A stretch of 45,927 nt of DNA from Chloroflexota bacterium (GTDB lineage: Bacteria > Chloroflexota > Dehalococcoidia > UBA2979), in the NCBI GenBank assembly GCA_026713865.1, contig JAPONQ010000050.1, positions 1 to 45,927 on the forward strand, read 5' to 3'. Numbering within the stretch: the stretch's first letter is position 1; every line of letters begins with the position of its first letter. Positions 39,220-45,927 of the stretch are shown piece after piece. The notes under the pieces were generated by a model. It saw only the letters and a program-made list of their open reading frames with translations, did not search any database and was not told the origin of the DNA. Both the position numbers and the translations under genes were made by a program.

Positions 39220-39726
39220 GTGGCGAAGCGACGGCGCCAGGCGCCCGATGTCTCGAAGGCGACCGACTACACGGTCGCCCAGAATCGCCGCGCCCGTTAT
39301 GACTACGAGATTCTCTCCTACGCCGAGGCGGGGCTCGTGCTGCTGGGATCGGAGATCAAGTCCATCCGCGCCGGGCGGGCCAACATCACCGAGGGCCACG
39401 GGCGCCTCCGCGACGGGGAGGCATGGCTGGAGAACGTGCACATCGCCCCCTACCCGCCCGCCCGCGAGAACCACGAGCCGACGCGGCCGCGGAAGCTGCT
39501 CCTGCACAAGGAGGAGATCCGACGCCTCGAGCGCACGCTCGGCGAGAACCCGCGCACGACGCTGATCCCGCTCCGGCTCTACCTGAAGGCGGGGCGCGCC
39601 AAGGTGGAGCTCGGCGTCGGGCGCGGCCGCCGCTCCTACGACAAGAGAGAGGCGATCGCGAAGCGGGATTCTGCCCGCTCGATGCAGAGGGCGCTCCGGC
39701 ATGCCGTACGCGAATCACCCCGCTGA
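39220..39726 (+). CDS. smpB: SsrA-binding protein SmpB
   Basis: 168-residue tmRNA-binding protein required for trans-translation. Typical signatures: NRRARYDYEILSYAEAGLVLLGSEIKSIRAG, NITEGHGRLRDGEAWLENVHIAPY, RKLLLHKEEIRRLE, LIPLRLYLKAGRAKVELGVGRGRRSYDKREAI and a basic tail. GTG start with GGGAG upstream. Its partner RNA gene ssrA lies 80 bp downstream on the same strand. A TATACT box at 39164-39169 could be a -10, but no -35 matches. ctpA is 140 bp upstream; the order ctpA-smpB-ssrA probably reflects shared regulation of protein quality control. Confidence 0.97.
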   Translation: MAKRRRQAPDVSKATDYTVAQNRRARYDYEILSYAEAGLVLLGSEIKSIRAGRANITEGHGRLRDGEAWLENVHIAPYPPARENHEPTRPRKLLLHKEEIRRLERTLGENPRTTLIPLRLYLKAGRAKVELGVGRGRRSYDKREAIAKRDSARSMQRALRHAVRESPR

Positions 39727-39773
39727 GCGGGCGCCTCGATGCCCTTCTCGGAGTCGGTACGATAGGATGGAGT

Positions 39774-39797
39774 GGCGGAGCCGTAGGTGGCTCCGCC
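39774..39797. other. 9-bp perfect hairpin just ahead of tmRNA
   Basis: GGCGGAGCC (39774-39782), loop GTAGGT, and GGCTCCGCC (39789-39797), nine bases upstream of the mature 5' end of tmRNA. It may be the smpB terminator (no T run) or a leader hairpin in the tmRNA precursor that RNase P removes. Confidence 0.55.
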
Positions 39798-39806
39798 GTG
39801 AGACAC

Positions 39807-40157
39807 GGGGACGAAAGGGATCGACAGGAGCCAACGGACGCGGTTTGCGGGTCGAGGTGCCATCACCCTCGTTAATCAGGTGGCAAAAGGTAACTGGCGA
39901 CCGACAACTCGCCCTCGCTGCCTAACCGCAGCGACGTCGACCCGGGCCCCCTCCCGGCGGGCCCGGTGAGGCGACGATAAGCCGGGATGCGCGAGCGGCG
40001 CGCGCCTCGGGCGCCGCCCGCTAAGCTCACCGAGACTGGTCGGCGCACCCCTGGTCAGCGGAGGCGCGCCGGCGAGATCTACCGCTGACTACACCCGTAG
40101 CAGATCCGTGGCGGACGCTCGCTGGACGGGGAGTTCGATTCTCCCCCGTCTCCACCA
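39807..40157 (+). ncRNA. ssrA: Transfer-messenger RNA (tmRNA)
   Basis: Two-function RNA that rescues stalled ribosomes with SmpB. The 5' end GGGGACGAAAGGGATCGACA and the 3' end CGTCTCC-ACCA (40147-40157) pair as an acceptor stem with one G-T pair. The T arm GGGAG-TTCGATT-CTCCC ends just before. Length 351 nt is normal. The tag frame ends with codons for TGDRQLALAA and TAA at 39923-39925; the resume codon is probably GTA 39890 or a codon before it. The CCA is encoded. The 3' end is the target of the recombinase-bearing element that follows. Confidence 0.95.
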
Positions 40158-41619
40158 TCCCTAACCGCGACGTATTCTCGCGTGTCTCCCGGGACGTGAG
40201 AATCACGACTCGCGACGATTCGGCGCGCTCGAGTGCGTGCTCGATCAGCACGCGGAACCCCGGCGTCGGCGTGATCCCGCCGATGAGACCCGAGTCGATA
40301 TCCAGATAGGCGCGCTCGATCAGCGGTCGGAGCAGGCGCCGTCGCTCGGCGTGGTCTGCCCGCTCCCACAGCGCCGGCATGTCCGCGAGCAGCGCCGCCG
40401 CGTCGTCGTACGAGGGTGCGCACGCCTCTGTCGCGGCGCGAATCTGGTCGTCGACCGTCCGGAGCCGCACGGCGTACTCCCCGTCGCCGAACGCCCCGTC
40501 CGCATAGGCTCGCGCGAGGCGACGCCGCTTCTCGCCGAGCGCGGCGACATCCGGGCCCTCGTAGGGACGCGACGCGATGTGCGCCACCCGGTCCCGCCAG
40601 TCAGCCGGAAACTCCACGGCGCGCCAGATCTCCGCCACCTGCCGGTCGATCCGCCTGGCGCCCACGCTGCGGCCGTTCGTGCGGCAGGCCACGCCGTGCC
40701 GCTCGCGATAGCGTGGTTGATGTCGCCGGTCGCGCTCCGAGTGCAGCCTGCTCCCGCACCGCCCGCAGTGGAGCCGCCCTTGCAGGAGCCCGGTGGCACC
40801 GCCCGTGGCGCCTCTGGTCGGCACGACGCTGCGCCTCGCCTGCACTTGCTGGTAGCGCTGCTCGGTCACGATCGGCTCGTGCTGACCACGAAACGTGTCG
40901 CCGCGGTACGTGATCAGCCCGACGTAGAACGCGTTCTTGAGCATGTCCCTCACCGCGAACGGGCTGAAGATCTCGTTCCGTCCGCGGGGCCGGAAGCCCT
41001 GGGCGTTCAGCCAGCGAGCGATCTCACCCATCGATGCGCCATTCGCGCGCCGCTCGAAGGCGATCTGCACTGCCCTGCTCTCGCCGGGATCGGGTTGCGC
41101 CACACCACCCGGGCTCTGTGTTATGTAACCAAACGGCACCGGTCCGACGGGCAAGCCGCTCTCCGCGCGTTCGCGCTGACCCTTGCTGACGTGCACGGCG
41201 AGCTGGTCCGAGAAGAACTCGGAGACGCCGCCGATCATGGTGAGCATGAGCCTCCCGGCCGGCGTCGTGAAGTCGATGTTCTCGGTAACGCTCGCGAAGC
41301 CGACGTTCGCCTCGCCGAGGCGCTGGAGCGCGATCCGCTGGACCCCGACGTTACGGGCCCAGCGATCGATCGTGTGCACGATGACGACATCGAACTCCCG
41401 GCGCGTGGCGCCCTCAAGCAATGCCGCCAGCCCGGGACGGTGCTCGATCTTCTCGGTGCGGGCGCTGACGCCCTCGTCCGCATAGACGTGGACGAGTTCG
41501 AAGCCCTGACGCTCGCAGTGCCGCGCGATCTCCCGTCGCTGCGCATGCAGCGAGTGACCGTCGACCTGTTCCTCCGTCGAGACACGCACATACCCGGCCG
41601 CCCGCTGGCGTTCAGGCAT
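40027..41619 (-). CDS. Large serine recombinase, C-terminus encoded antisense to ssrA
   Basis: 530-residue site-specific recombinase (integrase). Resolvase domain: GYVRVSTEEQ with Arg12 and the nucleophile Ser14, VVIVHTIDRWARN, and the long helix starting LMLTMIGGVSEFFSDQL. Then the recombinase domain (FERRANGASMGEIARWLNAQGF and FSPFAVRDMLKNAFYVG), a zinc ribbon (LHCGRCGSRL and CRTNGRS) and a coiled-coil-rich tail. The ATG at 41619 has GGAG close by and overlaps the upstream mini-gene stop. From GMVETGENRTPRP onward (about the last 45 residues) the frame is the reverse complement of the tmRNA gene, so the stop codon lies in host DNA. The native C-terminus in the free element is therefore probably different. 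It should integrate and excise the element at ssrA. Confidence 0.9.
   Translation of the reverse strand: MPERQRAAGYVRVSTEEQVDGHSLHAQRREIARHCERQGFELVHVYADEGVSARTEKIEHRPGLAALLEGATRREFDVVIVHTIDRWARNVGVQRIALQRLGEANVGFASVTENIDFTTPAGRLMLTMIGGVSEFFSDQLAVHVSKGQRERAESGLPVGPVPFGYITQSPGGVAQPDPGESRAVQIAFERRANGASMGEIARWLNAQGFRPRGRNEIFSPFAVRDMLKNAFYVGLITYRGDTFRGQHEPIVTEQRYQQVQARRSVVPTRGATGGATGLLQGRLHCGRCGSRLHSERDRRHQPRYRERHGVACRTNGRSVGARRIDRQVAEIWRAVEFPADWRDRVAHIASRPYEGPDVAALGEKRRRLARAYADGAFGDGEYAVRLRTVDDQIRAATEACAPSYDDAAALLADMPALWERADHAERRRLLRPLIERAYLDIDSGLIGGITPTPGFRVLIEHALERAESSRVVILTSRETRENTSRLGMVETGENRTPRPASVRHGSATGVVSGRSRRRASADQGCADQSR
40108..40157. other. Inferred attachment region (ssrA 3' end)
   Basis: The T arm and 3' acceptor strand of tmRNA directly abut the recombinase gene's conserved coding part. 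Serine and tyrosine integrases often use this segment as att. The exact crossover dinucleotide cannot be seen, because the other end of the element is outside the window. Confidence 0.5.
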
Positions 41620-41803
41620 CCTGCTCCCGTTGCGCATCCTCTCGGCCCCTCCGTCGCTCCAGGACCGCCCGCACGACGGCCGCATACTCCCGGCACAGGT
41701 ATTCTACGGCCGGCGGAAATGGTTCCCCGCCTCGGGCGCGAGCGTGAGGGCCCTCCCGCTGGAGTGTCGCTCGGGGATCAGGTGACCCCCGCCGCCGGGT
41801 CAC
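41612..41803 (-). CDS. 63-residue protein coupled between the relaxation protein and the recombinase
   Basis: The GTG start overlaps the TGA of the upstream gene as GTGA (41800-41803), and the stop overlaps the recombinase ATG region by eight bases, so it is translated in line with both. The protein has a basic, disordered start and a helix in its second half (PPAVEYLCREYAAVVRAVLERRRG). No recognised family. Conserved overlap on both sides argues that it is real; it could help the recombinase (like a recombination directionality or accessory factor), which is inference. Confidence 0.7.
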   Translation of the reverse strand: MTRRRGSPDPRATLQREGPHARARGGEPFPPAVEYLCREYAAVVRAVLERRRGREDAQREQDA

Positions 41804-43731
41804 CGCCGGCGTCCCCGGGGCTCTCCAGCCCGTGGTCCTGGTGATCCCGATCCCGCGTTCCCCGTCTCTCCGTCTGAACCGCGCGCCGGTGCCAACGCCT
41901 CCACCGCGCCGCCAGAGTCACCCCGGTGATCCCGCTTGACGTGTGCATCATCGGCCCGCCGACCGCGGACGCTTCCCAGCAGCTCGACGCACTGGTCGCG
42001 GCACTGCCACCCGGCGGCCACCAGCACGGCGACTCGATCCGACCATCCGTCCACCGCTAGCCTGACGCGGTGCTCCGCGCGGCGGTCGCTGCACACGAAG
42101 AGCAGCGCGGGCTCTCGCGGGAAATGGCCTTCCCACTCCCGGGCGGCGTAGTAGCGCCGGTACCCCTCGAGCTTCGCGTGGTAGTCGCCCGAATCGAGCG
42201 TCCCCCGGTCGTACTCGAGCAGGAACGGCCGCGCCGCAGCGCCGCGCACGAGCACGCCGGAGGCGTCGGGCCGGATCCAGGCGATTCGCCCGTCCTCGGC
42301 CAGGAAGCGGTGCGTCGACTCCGCCTCGTTCCGCCACTGGGCGAGGCGCCAGCCCGCGGCCCGCGCGCCCCGGGCCAGGCGCGCCGCGACGCGGTTCACG
42401 CCGAGCGTGTGCTCGCGGTGCCGGAGCGCGCGCGGTCGAGGTCGCCCCGGGCCGGGGACGACCGTCACTCCCCCGTGCCGAGCGAAGGTGGCCGGAGGCA
42501 CGCCCGCATGCGCGGCGAGCAATCGCATTCCCAGCTCCGTGAGCAGGTAGCGGGGCTCGCCGGCGTCGCCCGCCCCGGGGATCGCCGCTCTTCCGGGCGG
42601 CTGCGCGTCGGCGCCGATCACGCCGCAGGACGCGAGCCGCTCCAGGCGGCGCCTGATCGCGCCCGCCGGCTCGCGCGTGAGTTCCGCCAGCTCGGCGGCG
42701 CCCAGGAGAGGATGCCGCGCCACCCACTCGACGAGGGTCTTCTCGGCCGCACTCGTCGCGAGCGCGAGGTCGGCAAGACGCTGCCAGACCGGTCCCCCGT
42801 GCCCGCTCGCCGCCCGATCGAACGCGCTCCTGCCAGGTGATCGGCCGGTGCGGCGGAGGGGCGGCGTGCAGTCGTCGAGGGCCGGTCCGATCCGGACCTC
42901 GCGGACGACCGGTGCCTCCCCCCATCCGAGCTGCTCGGCGAGCGGCGCCGGCGCGCGGCCGGGCCGCCGCCACCGCGCCTCGCCCGCACCGGCCGCGTGC
43001 AGCTCGTCGCCGGTCGTGAGCAGCACGTCGAGACGCACGGGGCCCGCCTCCTCCCGTCTCGTGAGCGCGTCCTCCCACACCCGGGCCTCGCGGGCGGAGG
43101 GACAGACCAGGAGCACCGGCGGCAGCCCCTCCCGGCCCCACCGCCGGCCCGCGCTGCCGCTCGCCGCGAACCAGTCCCCGAGCCGCCGGCGGCGATGGAC
43201 GTCCGGCGCCGCCGCGCGGTCCCACGCGACGAGGAAGGGCGCGTGCAGCGGACCCGCGCGGAGGCATCCGTAACCCTCGACGCCGGGAAGCCACCAGCGC
43301 TCGGACCGGGGCAGGGCGAGCGGCAGCGACCGCGCGTCGTCGAGCCGGGCGATGCCGGAGCTCTCGAGATCGCTCGCGAGTTCGGCCAGAAAGCGGTTCA
43401 CGCGGGCCGAGGTCTCGAGCGCGGCGAGCCGCCCCGCGAGGTCGCGCGGGCGGGCGGGGACGGCGCCCGCGAGCGAGGCGAGGTCCCGTCCGCAGGCGGC
43501 CGCCAGGGCCGGCACCGCCGCGCCCCGCAGGACGGCGAGGCGCCGCGGCTCCAGCTCGGGCGAGGCCGCCGCGACGGTCTCGACCCATCCCTGCGCAGCG
43601 AGCAGGTGGATGAGCCGGCGGGCGTCGTGCTCGTCCACGCCCATCAGCCCGGCGAGCTCCCGGTCGCCGCAGAGGGGGAGCCGGACGATCCACTCCAGGG
43701 CCCGCGCGAGGCGCGCCGCTTCGTCACGCAC
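41800..43731 (-). CDS. Replication-relaxation family protein with two similar halves
   Basis: 643-residue protein. The C-terminal half matches the replication-relaxation family pattern: a winged helix (TLVEWVARHPLLGAAELAEL, then AIRRRLERLASCGVIG; residues ~332-372), REHTLGVNRVAARL, and FLLEYDRGTLDSGDYHAKL (residues ~503-520). The N-terminal half repeats the plan with a winged helix (ALEWIVRLPLCGDRELAGLM, residues ~13-50) and PFLVAWDRAA (~165-175), suggesting duplication and divergence. The family occurs with conjugative ATPases in Gram-positive and Chloroflexi elements and is thought to act on element DNA. GTG at 43731 is chosen because GGAGG stands five bases before it and it overlaps the ATPase stop by eight bases; in-frame starts up to 43887 would create a long overlap. 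Confidence 0.82.
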   Translation of the reverse strand: MRDEAARLARALEWIVRLPLCGDRELAGLMGVDEHDARRLIHLLAAQGWVETVAAASPELEPRRLAVLRGAAVPALAAACGRDLASLAGAVPARPRDLAGRLAALETSARVNRFLAELASDLESSGIARLDDARSLPLALPRSERWWLPGVEGYGCLRAGPLHAPFLVAWDRAAAPDVHRRRRLGDWFAASGSAGRRWGREGLPPVLLVCPSAREARVWEDALTRREEAGPVRLDVLLTTGDELHAAGAGEARWRRPGRAPAPLAEQLGWGEAPVVREVRIGPALDDCTPPLRRTGRSPGRSAFDRAASGHGGPVWQRLADLALATSAAEKTLVEWVARHPLLGAAELAELTREPAGAIRRRLERLASCGVIGADAQPPGRAAIPGAGDAGEPRYLLTELGMRLLAAHAGVPPATFARHGGVTVVPGPGRPRPRALRHREHTLGVNRVAARLARGARAAGWRLAQWRNEAESTHRFLAEDGRIAWIRPDASGVLVRGAAARPFLLEYDRGTLDSGDYHAKLEGYRRYYAAREWEGHFPREPALLFVCSDRRAEHRVRLAVDGWSDRVAVLVAAGWQCRDQCVELLGSVRGRRADDAHVKRDHRGDSGGAVEALAPARGSDGETGNAGSGSPGPRAGEPRGRRR

Positions 43732-45925
43732 GGCGGCCTCCGTGGCGGCGGCCGCGCTGGCCGTTGCCGCGGCGGGAGAGACCTGCGGTGCCCGGGTCCT
43801 CGCGCCGCTCATCCCTCCCCGTCGGGTCCGCGGGGACGTCATCCGCCCCGCCAGCGACTCCCTGATCCTCCTCCGCGAGCTCCTCATGGGCCTTCCGCTC
43901 CCGGCGACCCACCGCCTGTGACGGCGAGCGCTCCAAGAGCACCCGCGTGATCTCCCGAACCACCTCGTCGCGCGGCCGCCCGACGCGGGCGGCGGAGCGT
44001 CCGGCTATGGCCCGGGCCCGGCCCGGGACGGCGGCCGGCGGCGGATCGACCCGGAACGAGAAGGCCGGCGGACGCGTGCGGCCGTCCCACCAGCGCGCGT
44101 AGCAGGTGAAGTCGTCGAGCGAGACCAGGTCCGGGACCTCGATGCCGCCGCCGAGCTCCGGGGTGAGCCGGCGGGCGTCCTCGGCGCTGACCCCGAAGAC
44201 GGTGAGGCCGTCGGTGTTGGCGAAGATCGTCGGGGCGAGGTGGCGGTCGATGGCATCGAGCTTCGCGAGCGACTGCGTCACGAGCACGAAGCTCGCGCCG
44301 TACTTGCCGAGCTCGGAGAGCATGCGCGTGTAGTCGACGGCGCCGAGCGTGCTCGACTCGTCGATGAGCCCGATGACCTTGCGGCGGCGCTCGGGCGGGA
44401 GTGCGACCTGCTCCTCGACCAGCAGGCCGAGCAGGTTGAGCAGGGTCGCCCCCACGAGCGATGAGGCGCCCTCGCCGAGCGCGCCCGTGGCGGTATTGAC
44501 GACCAGCACGCCGCCGTCACGCACGATGGCGCGCGGATCGAAGGTGGAGCGCGCCTGCCCGAAGACCAGGCGCGAGGCCTCGGTCACGGTGAAGCGCCCG
44601 ATCTTCGAGGTCACCGGCGTCGCGGTCTGCTGCTGCAGCACCCGCCCCACGCGGTCGTAGTTGTCGCGCCACCAGGCGCGGACCGCCGGGTCCTGCGACT
44701 CGCCGAGCACGCGCTCGCGCAGGTCGCGGTCGGTCAGCATCGGCGCGACGTCGAGCAGCGTGAACTGCGCCTCCCGCGGATAGCGCCGGTTGGCGTCGAG
44801 CAGGGCGAGCAGCGAGGCGCGCAGCGCGCCCTCCATGCGCGGTCCCCAGTTGGCAGGCCAGAGGCGGTTCATCATCGTGACGATGTGCTCGGTCGTCCGG
44901 TCGCGGTCGGGGAAGAGCGCCACGTCGAGCAGGTTGAGGCCGACCGGCCGCTCCAGGTTCGCGAAGTCGAGGTAGGTCGTGCGGCCGGAGAGCTCCGGCG
45001 GCACGGCGTCCAGCACCGCCTCGGCGAGGTCCTGGTGGGGGTCGACCACCACCAGCGCCGTCCCGTCCGGGCCCCGGGCCACGTCCTCCATCACGCGGGC
45101 GGCGAGGTGCCGGAGCAGCGTCGACTTGCCGCGCCGGGTCTTCGCGACGATGAGCTGGTTGCGGTGCAGGAGCGGCGCGGGCAGGTGGACGGGAGCAGCG
45201 CGTCCATCCGCATCCGAGACGCCGACCCGGGCGCCGCGCGCCCCGTGCCCGGGCGCAGGCGGGAGCCGCCGCGCCGTGGTGCGCCGGATCCCGCCCGGGG
45301 CGCCCTCGTGGTCGGGCAGGTGCCAGAGCCCGGCGAGCTCGGCGGTGTTCAGCAGCAGCGGCAGCTTCCGCTCCGGCCTGCGACGGGGCGGGCGGGGAGC
45401 CGAGGGGCGCAGACCCCCGCCGCCCGCGTCGTAGGCGCCGTAGGCCCGAGCCGCCTCGCTCGCGAGCAGGAGCAGGCGATCGGGAGCCGCGTCCCGCCCG
45501 CCGATGGCGTGGACCTCGAGCCGGGCCTGAAGCAGCGGCGAGCCGAGCTTCTGCTCCACCTCCCGCGGCGGCAGCGGGTCGGGGGAGCGCAGCAGGCGCA
45601 CGGCCAGCGCCCCGGCGAGCGGCAGGCCGACGAAGAGGCAGGCAGCGCCGGCAAGCAGCGGCAGCCACTCCCCGGCGGCGTACCACTGCCACCCCTGGAG
45701 GCCCCCCGCGGCTATCGCGAGCGCCCCGACGAGCGGGACCGGGCTCGGCCCCGGGTGGCCTGCGGGCTCGCGGCGCGGCGCCCCGGCGGAAGGCGCGGCC
45801 CGGCGCTGGATGCGGCCGGCGGCCCCGCGCGGCGCCGGTCCGAGCGCGAGCCTCAAGACGACCCGCTCGTCGCCCTCAGGCGCCGCCCGCGCCAGCACCC
45901 CGGCGAGCGGGGAGGGCTCGTTCCG
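43724..45925 (-). CDS. TraG/VirD4-like conjugative DNA-transfer ATPase (5' end outside the window)
   Basis: At least 733 residues of a P-loop ATPase related to VirD4/TraG coupling proteins; the frame remains open to the window edge (RNEPSPLAGVLARAAPEGDE continues without a start). Two transmembrane segments lie near residue ~60-110 of the visible part. Walker A is LIVAKTRRGKSTLLRHLAAR, followed by ALVVVDPHQDLAEAVLD; Walker B is KVIGLIDESSTL; the arginine/glutamine region is FVLVTQSLAKLD. The C-terminal tail after YARWWDGRTRPPAFSF is charged and disordered. Such proteins bring DNA-protein substrates to a type IV transfer channel or act alone in single-gene transfer systems. It is first in the visible overlapping operon. 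Confidence 0.88.
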   Translation of the reverse strand, partial: RNEPSPLAGVLARAAPEGDERVVLRLALGPAPRGAAGRIQRRAAPSAGAPRREPAGHPGPSPVPLVGALAIAAGGLQGWQWYAAGEWLPLLAGAACLFVGLPLAGALAVRLLRSPDPLPPREVEQKLGSPLLQARLEVHAIGGRDAAPDRLLLLASEAARAYGAYDAGGGGLRPSAPRPPRRRPERKLPLLLNTAELAGLWHLPDHEGAPGGIRRTTARRLPPAPGHGARGARVGVSDADGRAAPVHLPAPLLHRNQLIVAKTRRGKSTLLRHLAARVMEDVARGPDGTALVVVDPHQDLAEAVLDAVPPELSGRTTYLDFANLERPVGLNLLDVALFPDRDRTTEHIVTMMNRLWPANWGPRMEGALRASLLALLDANRRYPREAQFTLLDVAPMLTDRDLRERVLGESQDPAVRAWWRDNYDRVGRVLQQQTATPVTSKIGRFTVTEASRLVFGQARSTFDPRAIVRDGGVLVVNTATGALGEGASSLVGATLLNLLGLLVEEQVALPPERRRKVIGLIDESSTLGAVDYTRMLSELGKYGASFVLVTQSLAKLDAIDRHLAPTIFANTDGLTVFGVSAEDARRLTPELGGGIEVPDLVSLDDFTCYARWWDGRTRPPAFSFRVDPPPAAVPGRARAIAGRSAARVGRPRDEVVREITRVLLERSPSQAVGRRERKAHEELAEEDQGVAGGADDVPADPTGRDERREDPGTAGLSRRGNGQRGRRHGGRRA

Positions 45926-45927
45926 CC

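Larger units (their letters stand above)
40158..45927. mobile_element. Left end of an integrative conjugative/mobilisable element in ssrA
   Basis: From the 3' end of ssrA to the window edge, all genes lie on the minus strand and overlap: a TraG/VirD4-like ATPase, a replication-relaxation family protein, a 63-codon gene and a large serine recombinase. This set (coupling ATPase, relaxase-like helper, integrase) marks an integrative conjugative or mobilisable element. No host-type gene interrupts it. The right end, including the second copy of the att sequence, lies beyond the window. Confidence 0.8.

Noticed and set aside
1-45927. CRISPR array, rRNA, tRNA or insertion sequence
   Set aside because: No regularly spaced repeats, rRNA segments, cloverleafs other than the tRNA-like part of tmRNA, or DDE transposase genes were seen.

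Overview
The window is about 46 kb of uniformly GC-rich bacterial DNA with dense coding on both strands. Three things narrow the host: a MutS/MutL pair whose MutL carries the endonuclease motifs, several proteins of F420/flavin-dependent families (two luciferase-like oxidoreductases and a Ddn-type reductase), and a ctpA-smpB-ssrA block. Most Actinobacteria lack MutS and MutL, so a GC-rich Chloroflexota (Dehalococcoidia-like) chromosome fits best. A deep-branching actinobacterial lineage is the alternative. This placement is inference from gene content only.

Layout. 1-4.7 kb: 3' part of mutS, a secreted subtilisin-like protease on the opposite strand, and mutL. 4.7-6.4 kb: a small island of toxin-antitoxin type genes (orphan AbiEi-like regulator, VapB/VapC pair). 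6.6-12.5 kb: luciferase-like oxidoreductase, formate-tetrahydrofolate ligase, an MMPL/RND transporter and an SRPBCC protein. 12.8-13.9 kb: a lower-GC cluster with a RelE-like toxin between two unrecognised genes. 14.2-16.7 kb: an overlapping pair, pterin-binding methyltransferase-like protein plus an ADP-forming acyl-CoA synthetase alpha-type protein, which together with fhs points to tetrahydrofolate one-carbon chemistry. 16.8-18.9 kb: an XRE regulator with a clear palindromic operator, a conserved unknown protein and a frameshifted von Willebrand A-domain gene. 19-25.5 kb: ketopantoate reductase, an isolated HSP90/MutL-type (GHKL) ATPase, a thioredoxin-like lipoprotein, a cation-diffusion facilitator and a Ddn-like reductase. 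25.7-29 kb: the conserved triad circularly permuted ATP-grasp / alpha-E / transglutaminase in one operon. 29.2-33.7 kb: a two-domain HNH nuclease and a very large RecB-nuclease/RNase H/helicase fusion. 33.7-37.7 kb: an amber-interrupted YdeI-type gene, a helical unknown, a second luciferase-like oxidoreductase, a BCP peroxiredoxin, a zinc-ribbon mini-protein with a strong promoter, and a gene-poor stretch of about 0.8 kb. 37.7-40.2 kb: CtpA protease, SmpB and tmRNA.

40.2 kb to the right edge is an integrated element. A large serine recombinase lies directly against the 3' end of ssrA, and its reading frame runs through the tmRNA gene on the opposite strand. Upstream of it, in one overlapping operon, are a 63-codon gene, a replication-relaxation family protein built of two similar halves, and a TraG/VirD4-like DNA-transfer ATPase cut by the window edge. 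This is the left end of an integrative conjugative or mobilisable element that uses ssrA as its attachment site.

The most unusual observations are the recombinase/tmRNA antisense overlap, the overlap-coupled transfer operon with its mini-gene, the RelE-like toxin without a recognisable antitoxin, the XRE/unknown/vWA cassette with its near-leaderless palindromic promoter, the isolated GHKL ATPase, the HNH protein with a PUA-like front domain, and two probable gene lesions (a +1 shift in a C run of the vWA gene and a TAG at a conserved Trp position of the YdeI-type gene).
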